A stretch of 64,000 nt of DNA, from positions 12,219,497 through 12,283,496 of the forward strand of contig CM055188.1 in NCBI GenBank assembly GCA_029224185.1. Reading direction: 5' to 3'. This DNA is from Karalla daura (taxonomy: Eukaryota; Chordata; Actinopteri; Chaetodontiformes; Leiognathidae). Both the position numbers and the translations under genes were made by a program. The stretch's first letter is position 1, and the number at the start of each line of letters is the position of its first letter. Below, in pieces: positions 1 through 11,022 of the stretch. The notes under the pieces were generated by a model, which saw only the letters and a program-made list of their open reading frames with translations, was not told the origin of the DNA and ran no database searches.

Positions 1-764
1 CAACTGTCAGTAAACATGTTGTGTTAACTGCGCTGTGCCTGCACCTCAGTTAGGATCAACAGGCATTGAGGAAGGTAAATACTGCCCAGGTCAGTCTGGG
101 CTGTAGTCAAAAGTTGCTTGGTTTCACATTCCTGTTCCTCTTTTCCATCTTTTTCCTCGCTTTTTCTCCCGCTCTGTGATGTCCGAGCAGCCTCTAAATC
201 AGCCTCAGTGCTCTATATTGCATAAATTATTCCACTTTTATACTGGAGCCAAACTCACTGAAGCTCTTCTCCATCCTGAACATCAAAACCACATTTTCAG
301 TGGAGGCTGGAGTCCACTGTAATGGTCTGAGACAGCTCAAGCAGATCAGTGGATAAGCCTTAGCTTGACATGTCAAGATACATTGTGAAATCTCAAAACA
401 TCCACTCATTTGGTTCAAACACCCTAAATGTTTTGATCTGAAGGCCTGCGGCTTTTAAAATGACACAAAATCTGACGGATCTGTGTGTTCACAACATGGA
501 GCACGTAACATCTCTGTCGGGGAGACTTTAAAAGCTTTTATCCAGTTTCTGGAAGCTCGTGCCCAAAATTCCCCTCTCGGTGCCGTGATTCATCACCTGG
601 AATACTTGACTGACATTCCCACTAAGGTCTGGATACTGCATTGGCCGTCAGTGCGTCATGATTCACAGTAATTATCCAGAAGTTGAATCTGAAGCCACAG
701 ACGCACCTGATAAACATTTAGAGAGTATGGGGGATTTTTGTTTTTTTTGAGCTGTGAAGAGATG

Positions 765-868
765 CTCAGTCTGGTCAGTCAGCTGGTGGCATTGTCTTAC
801 AGCAAGAAGACCTGGTTTCAAATCCAGCTGGATAGGCTCCTTATGTTTGCATGGGCTTTCTCCAAGAT
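765..868 (+). repeat. teleost interspersed repeat copy, fragment
   Basis: The run GCATTGTCTTACAGCAAGAA followed by a GGTTTCAAATCC box and GTTTGCATGGGCTTTCTCC matches the widespread fish repeat with consensus CACTGTCGCCTCACAGCAAGAAGG...TCTCC. The GGTTTCAAATCC box is tRNA B-box-like, but no tRNA folds here. Confidence 0.6.
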
Positions 869-1130
869 AATAAAAAAGAGACTCTAAATACGTGCTTGGT
901 GTTTGTGTTAATCTGCTTTTGTGTGTGAAATGGGTTTGAAGATATAGACACGAATCCACGGGATGATCTGTGCCCTCATGTGGACGTCAGATCATGCACA
1001 CATGTGGAAAACATGCAGACACAGCAGATAAACCCGGGACAGTCTTGCTGTAAACATGGCACTATTCCTTTGCACATATACACGATTGAGCTCAAAATGT
1101 TTAGATGGCACAAGATTTAATCCAGAGTTT

Positions 1131-1133
1131 AAG

Positions 1134-1163
<30 letters not shown>
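1131..1163. repeat. TTTAG tandem repeat
   Basis: Six perfect or near-perfect tandem copies of AGTTT. Confidence 0.9.
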
Positions 1164-1164
<1 letters not shown>

Positions 1165-1590
1165 TTCTCAGTTTTTGTTGGTTGGTACTTGTTTTTGTTT
1201 GAAATGGTGGTGAACAAAACCAAATAGCTTGATGATATTTTTTTGATATCTTTTGCATTTTGTTTCAATTTCATTTAAGATAATACAGAATTTTTTTTAT
1301 TATTATTATTTAGATATACTGAACTTGAGTTCCTCACCTGGACAAATGTTTTCCCTTTTATATTTACCCCAACCTCTACTATATATTTCTCTCCAACCTC
1401 TACTCTATTAATCTGCAAAAAATAATAATAATAACCAATAAATTCAAACCAATAAATATCATACATTATCAATAACTGGAGGTGACTGCACTAGTGTACA
1501 GTTACAGAACTGACAAAACACACGATAATAAGCAACATACAAAAAAAACTGTAATTTCTGTCATCACATTCCCTCTTTTTTCTCCATCAG

Positions 1591-1724
1591 AAAGAAGAAA
1601 GAATAAAAAAGAAGGACTCGGAAGGAAGAGAGAAAGGAAACGACTGCGCCTGTTTGTCGACAGTTACGCTGGCAACTCACCTAACGGGACGACAGGGGGC
1701 GCTGGAGAGCACAGCGAAGCCTGA
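1591..1724 (+). CDS. candidate terminal coding exon of an unidentified convergent gene
   Basis: A pyrimidine-rich acceptor TTTTTTCTCCATCAG at 1576-1590 precedes an open frame entered after one base of a split codon. It reads RRKNKKEGLGRKRERKRLRL, then FVDSYAGNSPNGTTGGAGEH and SEA, and stops at 1722-1724. Local GC content rises sharply over the frame, unlike the AT-rich flanks. A plus-strand AATAAA lies near 3900. If real, it is the basic C-terminus of a gene running toward chd6. I do not recognise the family and no upstream exon is visible. Confidence 0.4.
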
Positions 1725-2029
1725 GGACAAAGCATGCCGTGACGGCCGACACATGTCGGAACATCAGCTTAGGAATCCAGATCCACATTGTTTGTAATGT
1801 TTGCAATCAGCCCATTATATCTAAACCCCACCTCTCCCCCTTCTCTCCACTCACTGTAAAAATGAGACAAGTCAAAGCTATGTTGTCAGAGTTAGCAGAG
1901 TTAGCAAGAATATAGCTCTGAAGAGTCTTCATGCCCTCACCCTACCCCCTCATTTTGTTTGTTTTTTTGGTTTGTTTGTTTGTTTTCTGTGCAGGCTCCT
2001 CCTTAACGCTTAGGTGTTCACACTTACCC

Positions 2030-3231
2030 TTTTTCCACCAAAACGGTTTCGGTGCAAATTCTGGGTTGGTGTTCGTGCTGACTTTGAATCGTTTCAACAT
2101 GCGAACCAGTTGAAATGTGGATTTCTCCTTGGCAACTCATGGCTGTTTCAACTTCTGTCCTTTTTTTTTTATCCCCTCGAACTTTCTTTAGCTTCCTTCA
2201 CTGACATTTCAGCACCTAAGCGACTTCGCTTGCATGGCAAGAAAAAACATGGTGAGCTTGTTGCTTCTGGTGGCCTTGTTGCATTCCAGGACACTCAGAG
2301 CTCTAAGAAGTGAACCAGAGGAGCACCCGAGCTCCAAAGTTTATCAAAGACTGTTGAACATGTTGAATGACTGCAGGTCTTTACCCCTGACACACTAACA
2401 GATGTCAGTGCTGCCTGGAGCAGACTCAGCCCAACTGGGAATTGTGGGTAGTGATGTGTCCCCAGTAATACAAGCTGTAGAAAAACTCCACACGGTTATA
2501 CCACAGATGTAACGTTAGCAACTTTTCCAGAAATATTAAAACATCTTATCAGCTCTGTATGAAGCACTCTTCCTTTCACAAAGTGGTCATTGCAGACACA
2601 GTCACTGTCTGACTCCAATCCTTCTGAATGACGGCTTTTCGGTGACTATTTTCCCCTATTTTCTATATTTTAACTTTTGTGAATGAACATTTTAGCAGCT
2701 TGAAAGTAGCTTGTTTTTAACTGCTCTGATTTGTTTGCACAGCTACAGACCTTAGAAAGTCGGATCTTAGTCATCCCTGCATTGCGTTCCATGCGGCATG
2801 CGGCTTCATAAGTCCAATCTTAATTTTACTTACTTTTACAGATAACTTCCAGATGTATTGTGTAAAGGAGGAACACAGAAATTCCATATTTTTTCATGTC
2901 AACGTTACCTTGCATGCGATTTTTCCTCCTCCTTTTTTGTCAAAATACGTGTCGGATTTAAATTTTGTGATTATTTTCCATCTCGCCACAACTTTTGTTA
3001 ATTCTGACCTGGTTTGTCTGGAACACTTTTAGGATGAAAATCTGAGTTTGCAACTCAGAGTTTCCGAGTCCTGAGTTGTCTAGAATGCAGCAAAGAAGCG
3101 GTGCTTTTCTGGAAACAGTGTTTCAGGGCCAGAGCGAGGTCTTTGTCGACGCAAACAGAAAGAATGGAAACGAGCGACTTCCGAACTAAGCACTGACCTG
3201 GAATCAGCACCCCAATCACGTTGGTGGAAAT
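2030..3231. mobile_element. non-autonomous DNA transposon with imperfect terminal inverted repeats
   Basis: The left end TTTTCCACCAAAACGG at 2031 followed by GGTGC, and the right end CACGTTGGTGGAAA ending at 3230, are imperfect inverted copies containing TTTCCACCAA and GGTGC. The 1.2-kb interior is AT-rich and non-coding. These terminal sequences resemble a family common in fish genomes; I cannot name it securely. Confidence 0.5.
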
Positions 3232-4694
3232 GAGGCCACTGATACACACCCTGAGGCATTGTCTCAGACAAGACGACTGACTCAGACAGCGCTGCTATGA
3301 AGCATATGAACACATGAGCATTAGACCACTGATTGAGCTGACGGCTTTGATTTTTGAAATCCACTTCACCCAGACACAGAAAAGACATCAATGCCGTGCA
3401 AATATCTAACAAATATTATTTGGTGACACAGATCCAAACAAATGTCGGACCTATAGCTTCGTGCCCCGTGAAACTTCAAATAAATAAAATTACCATTTGC
3501 TCTCAATCACCTGGTTTTTCTTGCTTCCAAGACTTGGCTTTAAATTATCTCCTCAACTTAAACTACGAATGAAAAGATGTAAATACAGTCCTGCCTGTTG
3601 TGTTTCCCAGACATTTGGAGAAAAGAGTGAATTCCCAGTGAAACGCAGTCAAATCTTTACACACCCAGGCCACATTTTACCCAAGGTATGTGAGACGCTG
3701 CGTGGATGTAAGGTTGTGTTCTGGAAATCACCTGCACAGGTGACACTGCAATAGTGCAACAATGAAGGGATTTACTCTTCTCCCACAGCTGATCAGATAT
3801 CTCCTCTGCTCACCGGCTTTTTTCTGTCAACATTGTATTTATCAATATCTCTCAATAAGACCGAATGGGATTTTATCTCACGATGTGAATGTATGTTTCA
3901 ATAAATGTATATTTTGATGCAGCAGCTCAAGTCACTATGTTCATTCACTGGCTTAGCGTTTGAGTCCCTATGTTCAAAATGTTTAGTGTTTGCTTTCTCT
4001 CTCCAGTTTTGTCTTAGCACTGATGACTAAAACATGATACCCATTTTTTTTTTATAGATTTTCATATATTGGATAATAATAAGTTTATTTAAATAACTGA
4101 GATTTATGTCTAGAAATTAGTTGAATCATTCAACCAAAGTCTATTTGAAGACGTGATTCACCATCACAGTGAATGTTTCAATGGCTGTGATGTATCTCAC
4201 TTGACTGAAAATAGACTAAATGGAAAGCAAATTTGTGCTGTGATTTAACGTGTCACAGACATGTATATAACATTTCAGACGTGCAACTCGTGCAAAGACT
4301 TTAAATACTGTACTGTTGCACTGTGGTATTACACTTAGAACAAAGACAACTTCTAAGTGACTTACATAGAAATATAGACTTTACAAACGAAAAGACCAGG
4401 TCGTTTCATTTGTAAAAACCTTAAACAGGAGTCACAAATGCACACAAAGACACTCTGGTTCTCCAGCACAAATCAAACTCACCTTACTCTATGTCTGTCT
4501 TCACAGCCTAAGGTTATTTTTCTAAGTTTAGGATTTACATTATGATATCAAGTATCATTAATACACTTCCTATTCCTAATATCTTTTTTTTCTTTTTTGC
4601 TTCATAGATATTGCAGCTAAAAATAAGTTTCTCCCTGCATTGAACAATTTTGAGATTTACACTTTACATTGGTAAAATACCCGAGAGCTCCTCC
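3232..4694. other. intergenic sequence without recognised features
   Basis: AT-rich sequence. Plus-strand AATAAA signals near 3483 and 3900 could end the candidate transcript whose last coding exon is at 1591-1724. Confidence 0.5.
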
Positions 4695-4864
4695 TTAGCA
4701 GTTCAACAAGCAGTTTGCCGGTTCACGCAGGTAAAGCACCTGCTCCTGCACAATCCGTGTCAAACCTGCAGGGTCGCTGTATGATTCCCAGCTTATATCA
4801 CACTGTGTGGCATTTAGAGCAGCGAGATGCTGGACCAGCTCATGGTGACCAACGTCAACACAAC
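4695..4864 (-). CDS. candidate small terminal exon, unidentified
   Basis: An acceptor-like TTGGATTTCAG precedes an open frame of about 56 codons ending in TAA at 4695-4697. It reads CVDVGHHELVQHLAALNATQ, then CDISWESYSDPAGLTRIVQE and QVLYLREPANCLLNC. Composition is less AT-rich than its surroundings. No partner exon is evident on the minus strand up to 8 kb, so this may be a chance frame or part of an old repeat. Confidence 0.22.
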
Positions 4865-4967
4865 CTGAAATCCAACACAATTATCATTCATGGCAGCATC
4901 TCCCCAGAGGAAATGTCTGCAACAAGCTGATGAATTAGCCACTAAAAGCAAGGGAAAGTTGAAAGTC

Positions 4968-4991
4968 ATCTTTTATTGCACAATAAAAGAT
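4968..4991. promoter_or_regulatory. palindrome with poly(A) signals on both strands
   Basis: ATCTTTTATTG, CA, then CAATAAAAGAT form a perfect 11-bp inverted repeat with a 2-base centre. AATAAA lies on the plus strand at 4982-4987 and, read on the minus strand, at 4972-4977. This is the arrangement expected where two convergent transcripts end. Whether either strand is transcribed here is not shown. Confidence 0.4.
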
Positions 4992-6665
4992 CACACAGAC
5001 CATGTTCTGACTCATGAGATTGGTCCACATGGGGATACAGAGAGCTATAGTTACAAATAAGAAACCAACAGAAAGGAAAACAGATTAAAAACCCCACCAC
5101 ATGACTTACTGGGTAATGAGCAGGTTTCTGACTTCAGGAGCAGCCAGTTATTCTGTTTCCTCCTGTTTTTTAGAACATAATCATCATCACAGATGATTTA
5201 AGTGAGAACGGTCAACCTTAATTCAACCTGATTTATGAGTGAAGATCTGAGCCTGCTGCTTTCACAGACACCGGTCAGGAGGAGGCGATTCCTGCTCGCT
5301 TTTCAATAAAGCTTTTTTCTCTTTTTCCTTTTTGAATTTGGATTATTTTGAGCTGCAATTGCATTATGGTGCTGTTCTGCTCTGATTGTTTCACTCCAGA
5401 ACCAGCTGTGACAACAAAAACATAGAAACGGATGTGACCCTGACCGTTCCTTTTAGTCAGAGTCACAAGTGTGTTTAAGTGTAAACTGCACGACTCCTGA
5501 ATATGACAGTAAGAAGCTAGGATCCTTATTTCTTATTCGCCTCATCTGCCAAGAAAACAGCTCGGTGTATGTGAAACCAGCCGGACATGAACTGAGACAG
5601 AGCCGAGTGCTGACAGCAGGGATTTCCTCACACTTAGTAAAATTTCTCTTCGCAAGGCAATAAAAGGGTTCTGAGATTTTTCTTTTCTTAATGGAACATG
5701 ATGGTTTGAACATTTAGGCAACATCTGATCGAATACTACTACATCTGCTGTGATTTGATGCAAGAGAAATAATAAACCTAAGGAAGTGCTCCGAACCCTT
5801 GTGTGTTTTTGTGTTCATTCGTTAGCTATGATGTCACCAGAGTTGATGTGAATCATGTGACCTGGGAACATCCTGCTTCTCAGATCTCATGCGTACAGAG
5901 GTCAAAGGTCACATTCAGCTATAAATCAGCTAACAGGTTTTGGTGTTTGGCTGAAAGCAGAGCAGGTTCGTCCCTGCCAAAGAGAGGATCCTGTAACTTA
6001 GTGCATTTCTAAATTAAACTTGATTTAAAATGAAATTGAAGGATAGTGAATTTTGGCTTGTTAATGCTGTTAATTATGGTTCTTAAAGAGAAAACTGTAA
6101 CCTGCAAAATAATCGGTATCAGCAGGTTGCACTGTCAGGAAGAGAAACCGGAAATCTGATTCAGCCAAGATGATTGCGATTAATGCATTTCTAAGCAGGA
6201 CTGGTGGGCGATGGTTTGATACCTGCTCTCCTGAGCTAGTCAGGACGTAAACCAGGAACAGGTAGTAACAGCTTTGGGATTAATTTTAGGGCCAAGAGAG
6301 AAAAAAAGAGAGATATTAACAGGGCACTACCTGTGGCTGTTTTGCTTCTTGCAGCTGGACCCACAAAACGGATGAAGTTCTGTATTTAAGACAGTAAAAC
6401 ATCAGATTTACTTCAGACTGTGTCTATCTCTGCCTACTCTTCTGTGTGGGTTAAGCTGCCGGATCTGCTCCTGAAACATCTAGACTTCAGTCGTCTTCAG
6501 CCATTTTGAGATTGAGGTTCAACTGTTAGCTGCACAGACCGGGGAGCATGTAGCTTTAAAATGCTTTAGTCCATTAATCCCAAACATTTTCTTTTCATGG
6601 CACACACACACAGAGCAGTTCCTCTGACCAGGTTGAGAAATATCAGTCAAATTCTGGGGTGAATA
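4992..6665. other. intergenic sequence without recognised features
   Basis: AT-rich sequence. A plus-strand AATAAA lies near 5304. No coding frame or repeat of note. Confidence 0.6.
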
Positions 6666-6750
6666 CATTTATACATATATATATACATATATACGTATAT
6701 ACATATATGTATGTATGTATGTATATATATATATACATATATATATATAT
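6666..6750. repeat. AT/GTAT microsatellite
   Basis: Imperfect alternation of ATATAC, TATGTATG and pure AT runs over about 85 bp. Confidence 0.9.
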
Positions 6751-7015
6751 GAAAAACAGGACAAGTTTAACTTCCATGTGAACCAAAGTGCTTCGTCTTT
6801 CTGGAGCAACGAAACCAGAGAAATAATGAGACAAGGACGTGAAGACAAGAACTGTACAATAAATACATTGTTGATGCAAAGTTACAACAGGTTGTGGTGA
6901 CTTCATTGAAAACAAAGAACACTGTCAGAGACGGTACAGGTGCACAGTTCTTCCCCCGTGACCTCCAGCTGCTGTCACTTGCTGCTCCATTCAAGTCTCT
7001 GATTAAAACTTGATT

Positions 7016-7051
7016 CCCCCCCCACCCCACCCCCACCCGCCCCACCCCCCA
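7016..7051. repeat. C-rich tract with regular C runs (G4-capable on minus strand)
   Basis: Six C runs of three or more bases are separated by one or two bases (CCCCCCCC A CCCC A CCCCC A CCC G CCCC A CCCCCC). The minus strand meets the usual G-quadruplex pattern. Confidence 0.8.
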
Positions 7052-8153
7052 GGAACACACATGAACAATCAAATGCTTGAGCTGGATACAAACAGTGTAT
7101 CCAGTGTGTGTGTGTGCACACCAAACAGAAAGGCCTCAGTCAGGGAGTGGTGTGCTGTCAAGTCTACAGCCTTAAAGGGAATTTCACAAGCTGCATCTTA
7201 TTCTTTTTCTTGTGTCTCTTTTGAAACATTTCACTGCACACTTCTCTTGCAGAAATTAGAAAAAATTGAAAGGTCCATGCGTGCGTGATGTGAAACACTT
7301 GCTCTGAGCACAAATTTTTATAATTTTGCAGCTCATAACCAAACATTAATGAGTGTTGTGCACCCCCTGAAAGATATAAGACTATGTTGTCATCCAAGGT
7401 ATTTAGAATACAACGAGTAATTTACCACAAATGTGTTGGAAATTACACTTTTGGTGGTGACATGGAGTTATCTGGCGCAAGTATAGTGGAACTCGCAGCT
7501 AATTTGTACGGATACTTTGGAAAAACTCACAACCTGATGTTTTCCAAATATCTACAAAAGAAGCGGACGAGTGAAATGCTTTAAGGAAATATCAAGAATT
7601 CCCTCTGATGAACAGCACAGTGCCCTCTGCAAACAGCTGAACATCCGACCACGTTGTCAGATGTGCAAAACTTTTCCAAGAATGATGTCACTACAGAGAC
7701 ACGATGTCTACGGTGCACAAACAAGTGCACAAGAATGTAAATGTAATTTTAGAGGCACTAGAAGGGAAGCACTCCCTTTTTTGTTCATTCTCCATTTGTG
7801 CTTTGTGGGACGACTGATCAACTTTTCAGAATCAATGTAGTGATTTTTGGACAATGGTGCCATCACTTGCTGTTTGGCTATTGAGGATGGCGCACTTCAG
7901 TGAGGCCTTGGACACAACTTAACAAGTTGAAGTACAAACTGAACACAAACAGGATGACCCTGTATGGAGATGTAACAGAACAGCTGCACACAAGAAAAAA
8001 TACTTGCTAAATAAGGCATTTTACTTTGAATAATACATAATGAAACTATGCGAAAAAAAAAGAATGTCATATTTGGTGAGAGTTTGGCAAAGCAAAAGTA
8101 AAGAATAATAAATTATATGTAGCCACAAACTTGTGACAAGGCAACAACTATAG
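7052..8153. other. intergenic sequence without recognised features
   Basis: Two short plus-strand frames (7384-7584 and 7571-7840) overlap but show no recognised protein family or splice context. Treated as non-coding. Confidence 0.5.
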
Positions 8154-8200
8154 TCCCCCCCCCCCACCCCCCCTCCCTCCCCCCAGCCCTGCCCTCCCCA
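8154..8200. repeat. C-rich tract with long C runs (G4-capable on minus strand)
   Basis: It holds a run of 11 C, then CCCCCCC, CCC, CCCCCC, CCC and CCCC separated by single or few bases. If chd6 transcripts extend this far, the RNA would carry the G-rich form. Confidence 0.8.
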
Positions 8201-9329
8201 ACAAGAAATGTGACCTTTGACCTGTAGGGATGAGACAGAAGAACTGCACAACATAAAAATGTGTGCACATGCATGCACATAGACTCTCTCCCACACACGC
8301 ACACTCCCAAATACAAACGTACATGAAAGAAAATACACTACGTTACAGAAGAAAGGTTGACATTCACAAAAAGACACTGTGCAAAAATAATGTTATCATG
8401 TATGAAAACAAAAGTGAGTTCCAAAGTCGTCAAGAGAAACATTTAACCCCCCAAACACAGACCCTGTTCTGAAAGGACTGAGTAAAACCAGTAACTTGCA
8501 TCCATTTACTGTACAGTACAGTCTGTTTGATACAGAAAACACTGGGACTAACCTCAATGCAAACACTCAACCCTCTCGCATCTGTCAAGTATTTTTTTTT
8601 CCCAAATGGAGACAAAAACAAAAAAAAAGTGAAAGAAATAAATGGTGCACTTAAAAAACAGCAATATACAGCGATAGATTTACATATTTAGAAACTCTTA
8701 GTATGAACGTATGAACTGCTATTAAAACGGGTCTGATGGGAAGAAAGGAGACAAAGAGCGAGTGATTAACACCACTTTGTATCCCTCCTCCTGTTTCATC
8801 TGTTCTTCATTCCCTAAAAACAGACTATTCCCTTTCTCTGGACAGACGTCTGCAATGCACCAGTAGCATCTCTCTGGACACAATCTCACTGAGACAAATG
8901 AGGAGACAAAGACAAAAAAAAAAAGACGGGATGCTACAGGTCATGGTTGCAGCCATTTTGCACATTTTATGATGAGCGACTGTTGATTTGTTGGCATTTA
9001 TGGGAGAAGAAAAGAAGGGCAGAAAAAAAACATAAAAACATCTCTTTTCTCCCACAGTCCCTCCACGTCTATGGTGACCAGGCCATACAATCAAAACTGC
9101 CTCGTACTGTCCCCTAGTGGCCGGGCTGTGCTCTTAACTATCTCTTTCTTTTAGAACATTTCAGCTCTTCAGGGGGAATCTCTCAAAAGTGACTTTGTGT
9201 CTGAACTTTCAAACAATATCTCAACATAATTAAAGAAAGAAAAAGAAAGATTGTTCTATGCTTTTATCACTGAAAGCACACGCGACAAGTCGCACCGTAA
9301 ACCTACCAATGAAATAAACAGCCACAAAT

Positions 9330-9785
9330 AAACCACAAATGTAATACTTATAATGTAATCTTATAATTACATCTCGTAATGTAATTTTCCTCAAGAACAT
9401 AATAACCGCTGCCTACTACAAACATTACCACCAAATGTAATAACTATTATATTTGCAGGGATTTATTATGTTTCTGGGGAAGTAAAAATCCTCAGCTTCC
9501 CTTACTGTAACAACGCTACACAAATGTAATGACGCAATGAATAATGGTCGTTGAGGTCATGGCAATCAAAACAACAACCACGACAACCTTTATTCATTGT
9601 ATTATTACATTTTTGGGAAGTTATTACAATAATGAAAGTTGAAGGCTTTCAATTTCACCACAAGCATAATAAATACAAAGTTATTATATCTGGGGAAAAT
9701 GTCATTATGTTTATAGTAGACGGTGGCTATTATGTTAGTGTAAAGTGTATTACGTTCATGGGATTATTACATTAAAGGCTGCAGA
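9330..9785. repeat. TAATGTAAT/ATTACATTA-rich block
   Basis: The stretch has many near-copies of AATGTAAT and ATTACATT in both orientations (for example TAATGTAATCTTATAATTAC, AAATGTAATAACTATTATAT, ATTGTATTATTACATTTTTG). Its period is irregular and no coding frame is present. It may be a decayed fold-back element within or beyond the chd6 3' UTR. Confidence 0.5.
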
Positions 9786-10672
9786 TTTTTTAGGCTATTA
9801 GGCTTGTGGTTTATTAACTTTGTGGATGGTTATGACATTGGGGTGGGTGTTACAGGCGTTGTGTTCTGGAAAGATCTTCAGTCAGTCTTTCTAGTGTGAA
9901 GAGATTTAAAAAAAATAAAATCATAACATCTTAAAAGAAGTTATAGCAGCAATGGGAAAACAAGCATTGATAATTAAATTCTGGGACAATGAATGAGGTC
10001 TGAGGCAGTTGATGCCATCTTAGAGTTGAGATCCAACATCTGCGCCTTGGGTTTACTTACGATTCTGATTTTGAGTCATTATTTAAGTCAAACCATTGTT
10101 AATATTAAGGGAAAAAAAGGTAGCAAAAGATTTCTATTTCCTGATTTGTCGCTTTACTTTTACAAGGGGCTACATGTATTTAGGCTGCTGTGTCTTCTTA
10201 GTAGCGTTGTTCTTGCATATTAGGTTGATACTGATCAGCGATTTCCCGCAGTACAAATTAGAAAAGTAGGCCCTTTAGTGTCACGTTGAGCCTCTTAGGC
10301 ATCACTCCCGTGTCAATCTAGGCCTTCTGAAACACATCAATCAGAAAACAAAAACAAAAAATTCAATACAGTGGAGAGTGGAAGAAGTTAAAAAATAAAA
10401 TAAAATAAAAAACAAGACAGTACTTGAGTGAACAGGCTCGGTTTTTGACCTTGAACATTACAAAGACACATGCTCCTCTGCTTCTCTAAATTCTTAAGCT
10501 GTGGCGAAAAACTTTGAGGAAGCAGCTTCGAAGCTGTACCACAACTCTCCTCAACAACAAAGCTTCATGTCCAAAATTTGCAACAGATCTTATCTGTTAG
10601 ATCTCATCTAACAGAGCTTATAACCAGACTGATATGACAAAGCCACTCCTCGTTTAGCACAACTTGCCTGCA

Positions 10673-10716
10673 GTGTGTGTGTGGTGTGTGTGTGTGTGTG
10701 TGTGTGCGTGTGTGTC
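10673..10716. repeat. TG microsatellite
   Basis: TG dinucleotide run interrupted by a GG and a GC, about 300 bp below the chd6 stop. Confidence 0.9.
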
Positions 10717-11022
10717 TTGAGAAATGTCCTTCCCAACTGAGTCTTGATGCAGAATGAAGGGGAAGAATACACTAAAGATCATTTCTTACACTAGTTTTTT
10801 TTTGTATACAAGGAGCAAGTGGAGGAGGTGGGTGGGGTCTTGGTATATAAACATAACCAAGTTGAATATAATCATTGTTATTATTAGTCATCATAATAAA
10901 AGTCTTTACATGGACATTGACTGACAGACACAGCACAAACTTTACACTGTTGCTCAGAGGAGGATGAGAGCGCCGGAGGAGACGGGAAGAGAGAGCAGAA
11001 AGTGGTCATCATGCCGTCCCCT

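Larger units (their letters stand above)
8200..11022 (-). other. probable chd6 3' UTR and downstream flank; end not located
   Basis: Sequence downstream of the stop is AT-rich and non-coding. Minus-strand AATAAA (TTTATT on plus) occurs near 9810, 9589 and 9460, so several poly(A) sites are possible and none stands out. It contains a TG tract (10673-10716), an AAAAT tract (10389-10412) and a repetitive TAATGTAAT-rich stretch at about 9330-9780. Confidence 0.45.

Noticed and set aside
795..820. tRNA B-box-like GGTTTCAAATCC
   Set aside because: Part of an interspersed repeat; no cloverleaf or A box in the right place.
1739..1760. CCGACA/TGTCGG hairpin
   Set aside because: Six-bp stem only; expected by chance in a window of this size.
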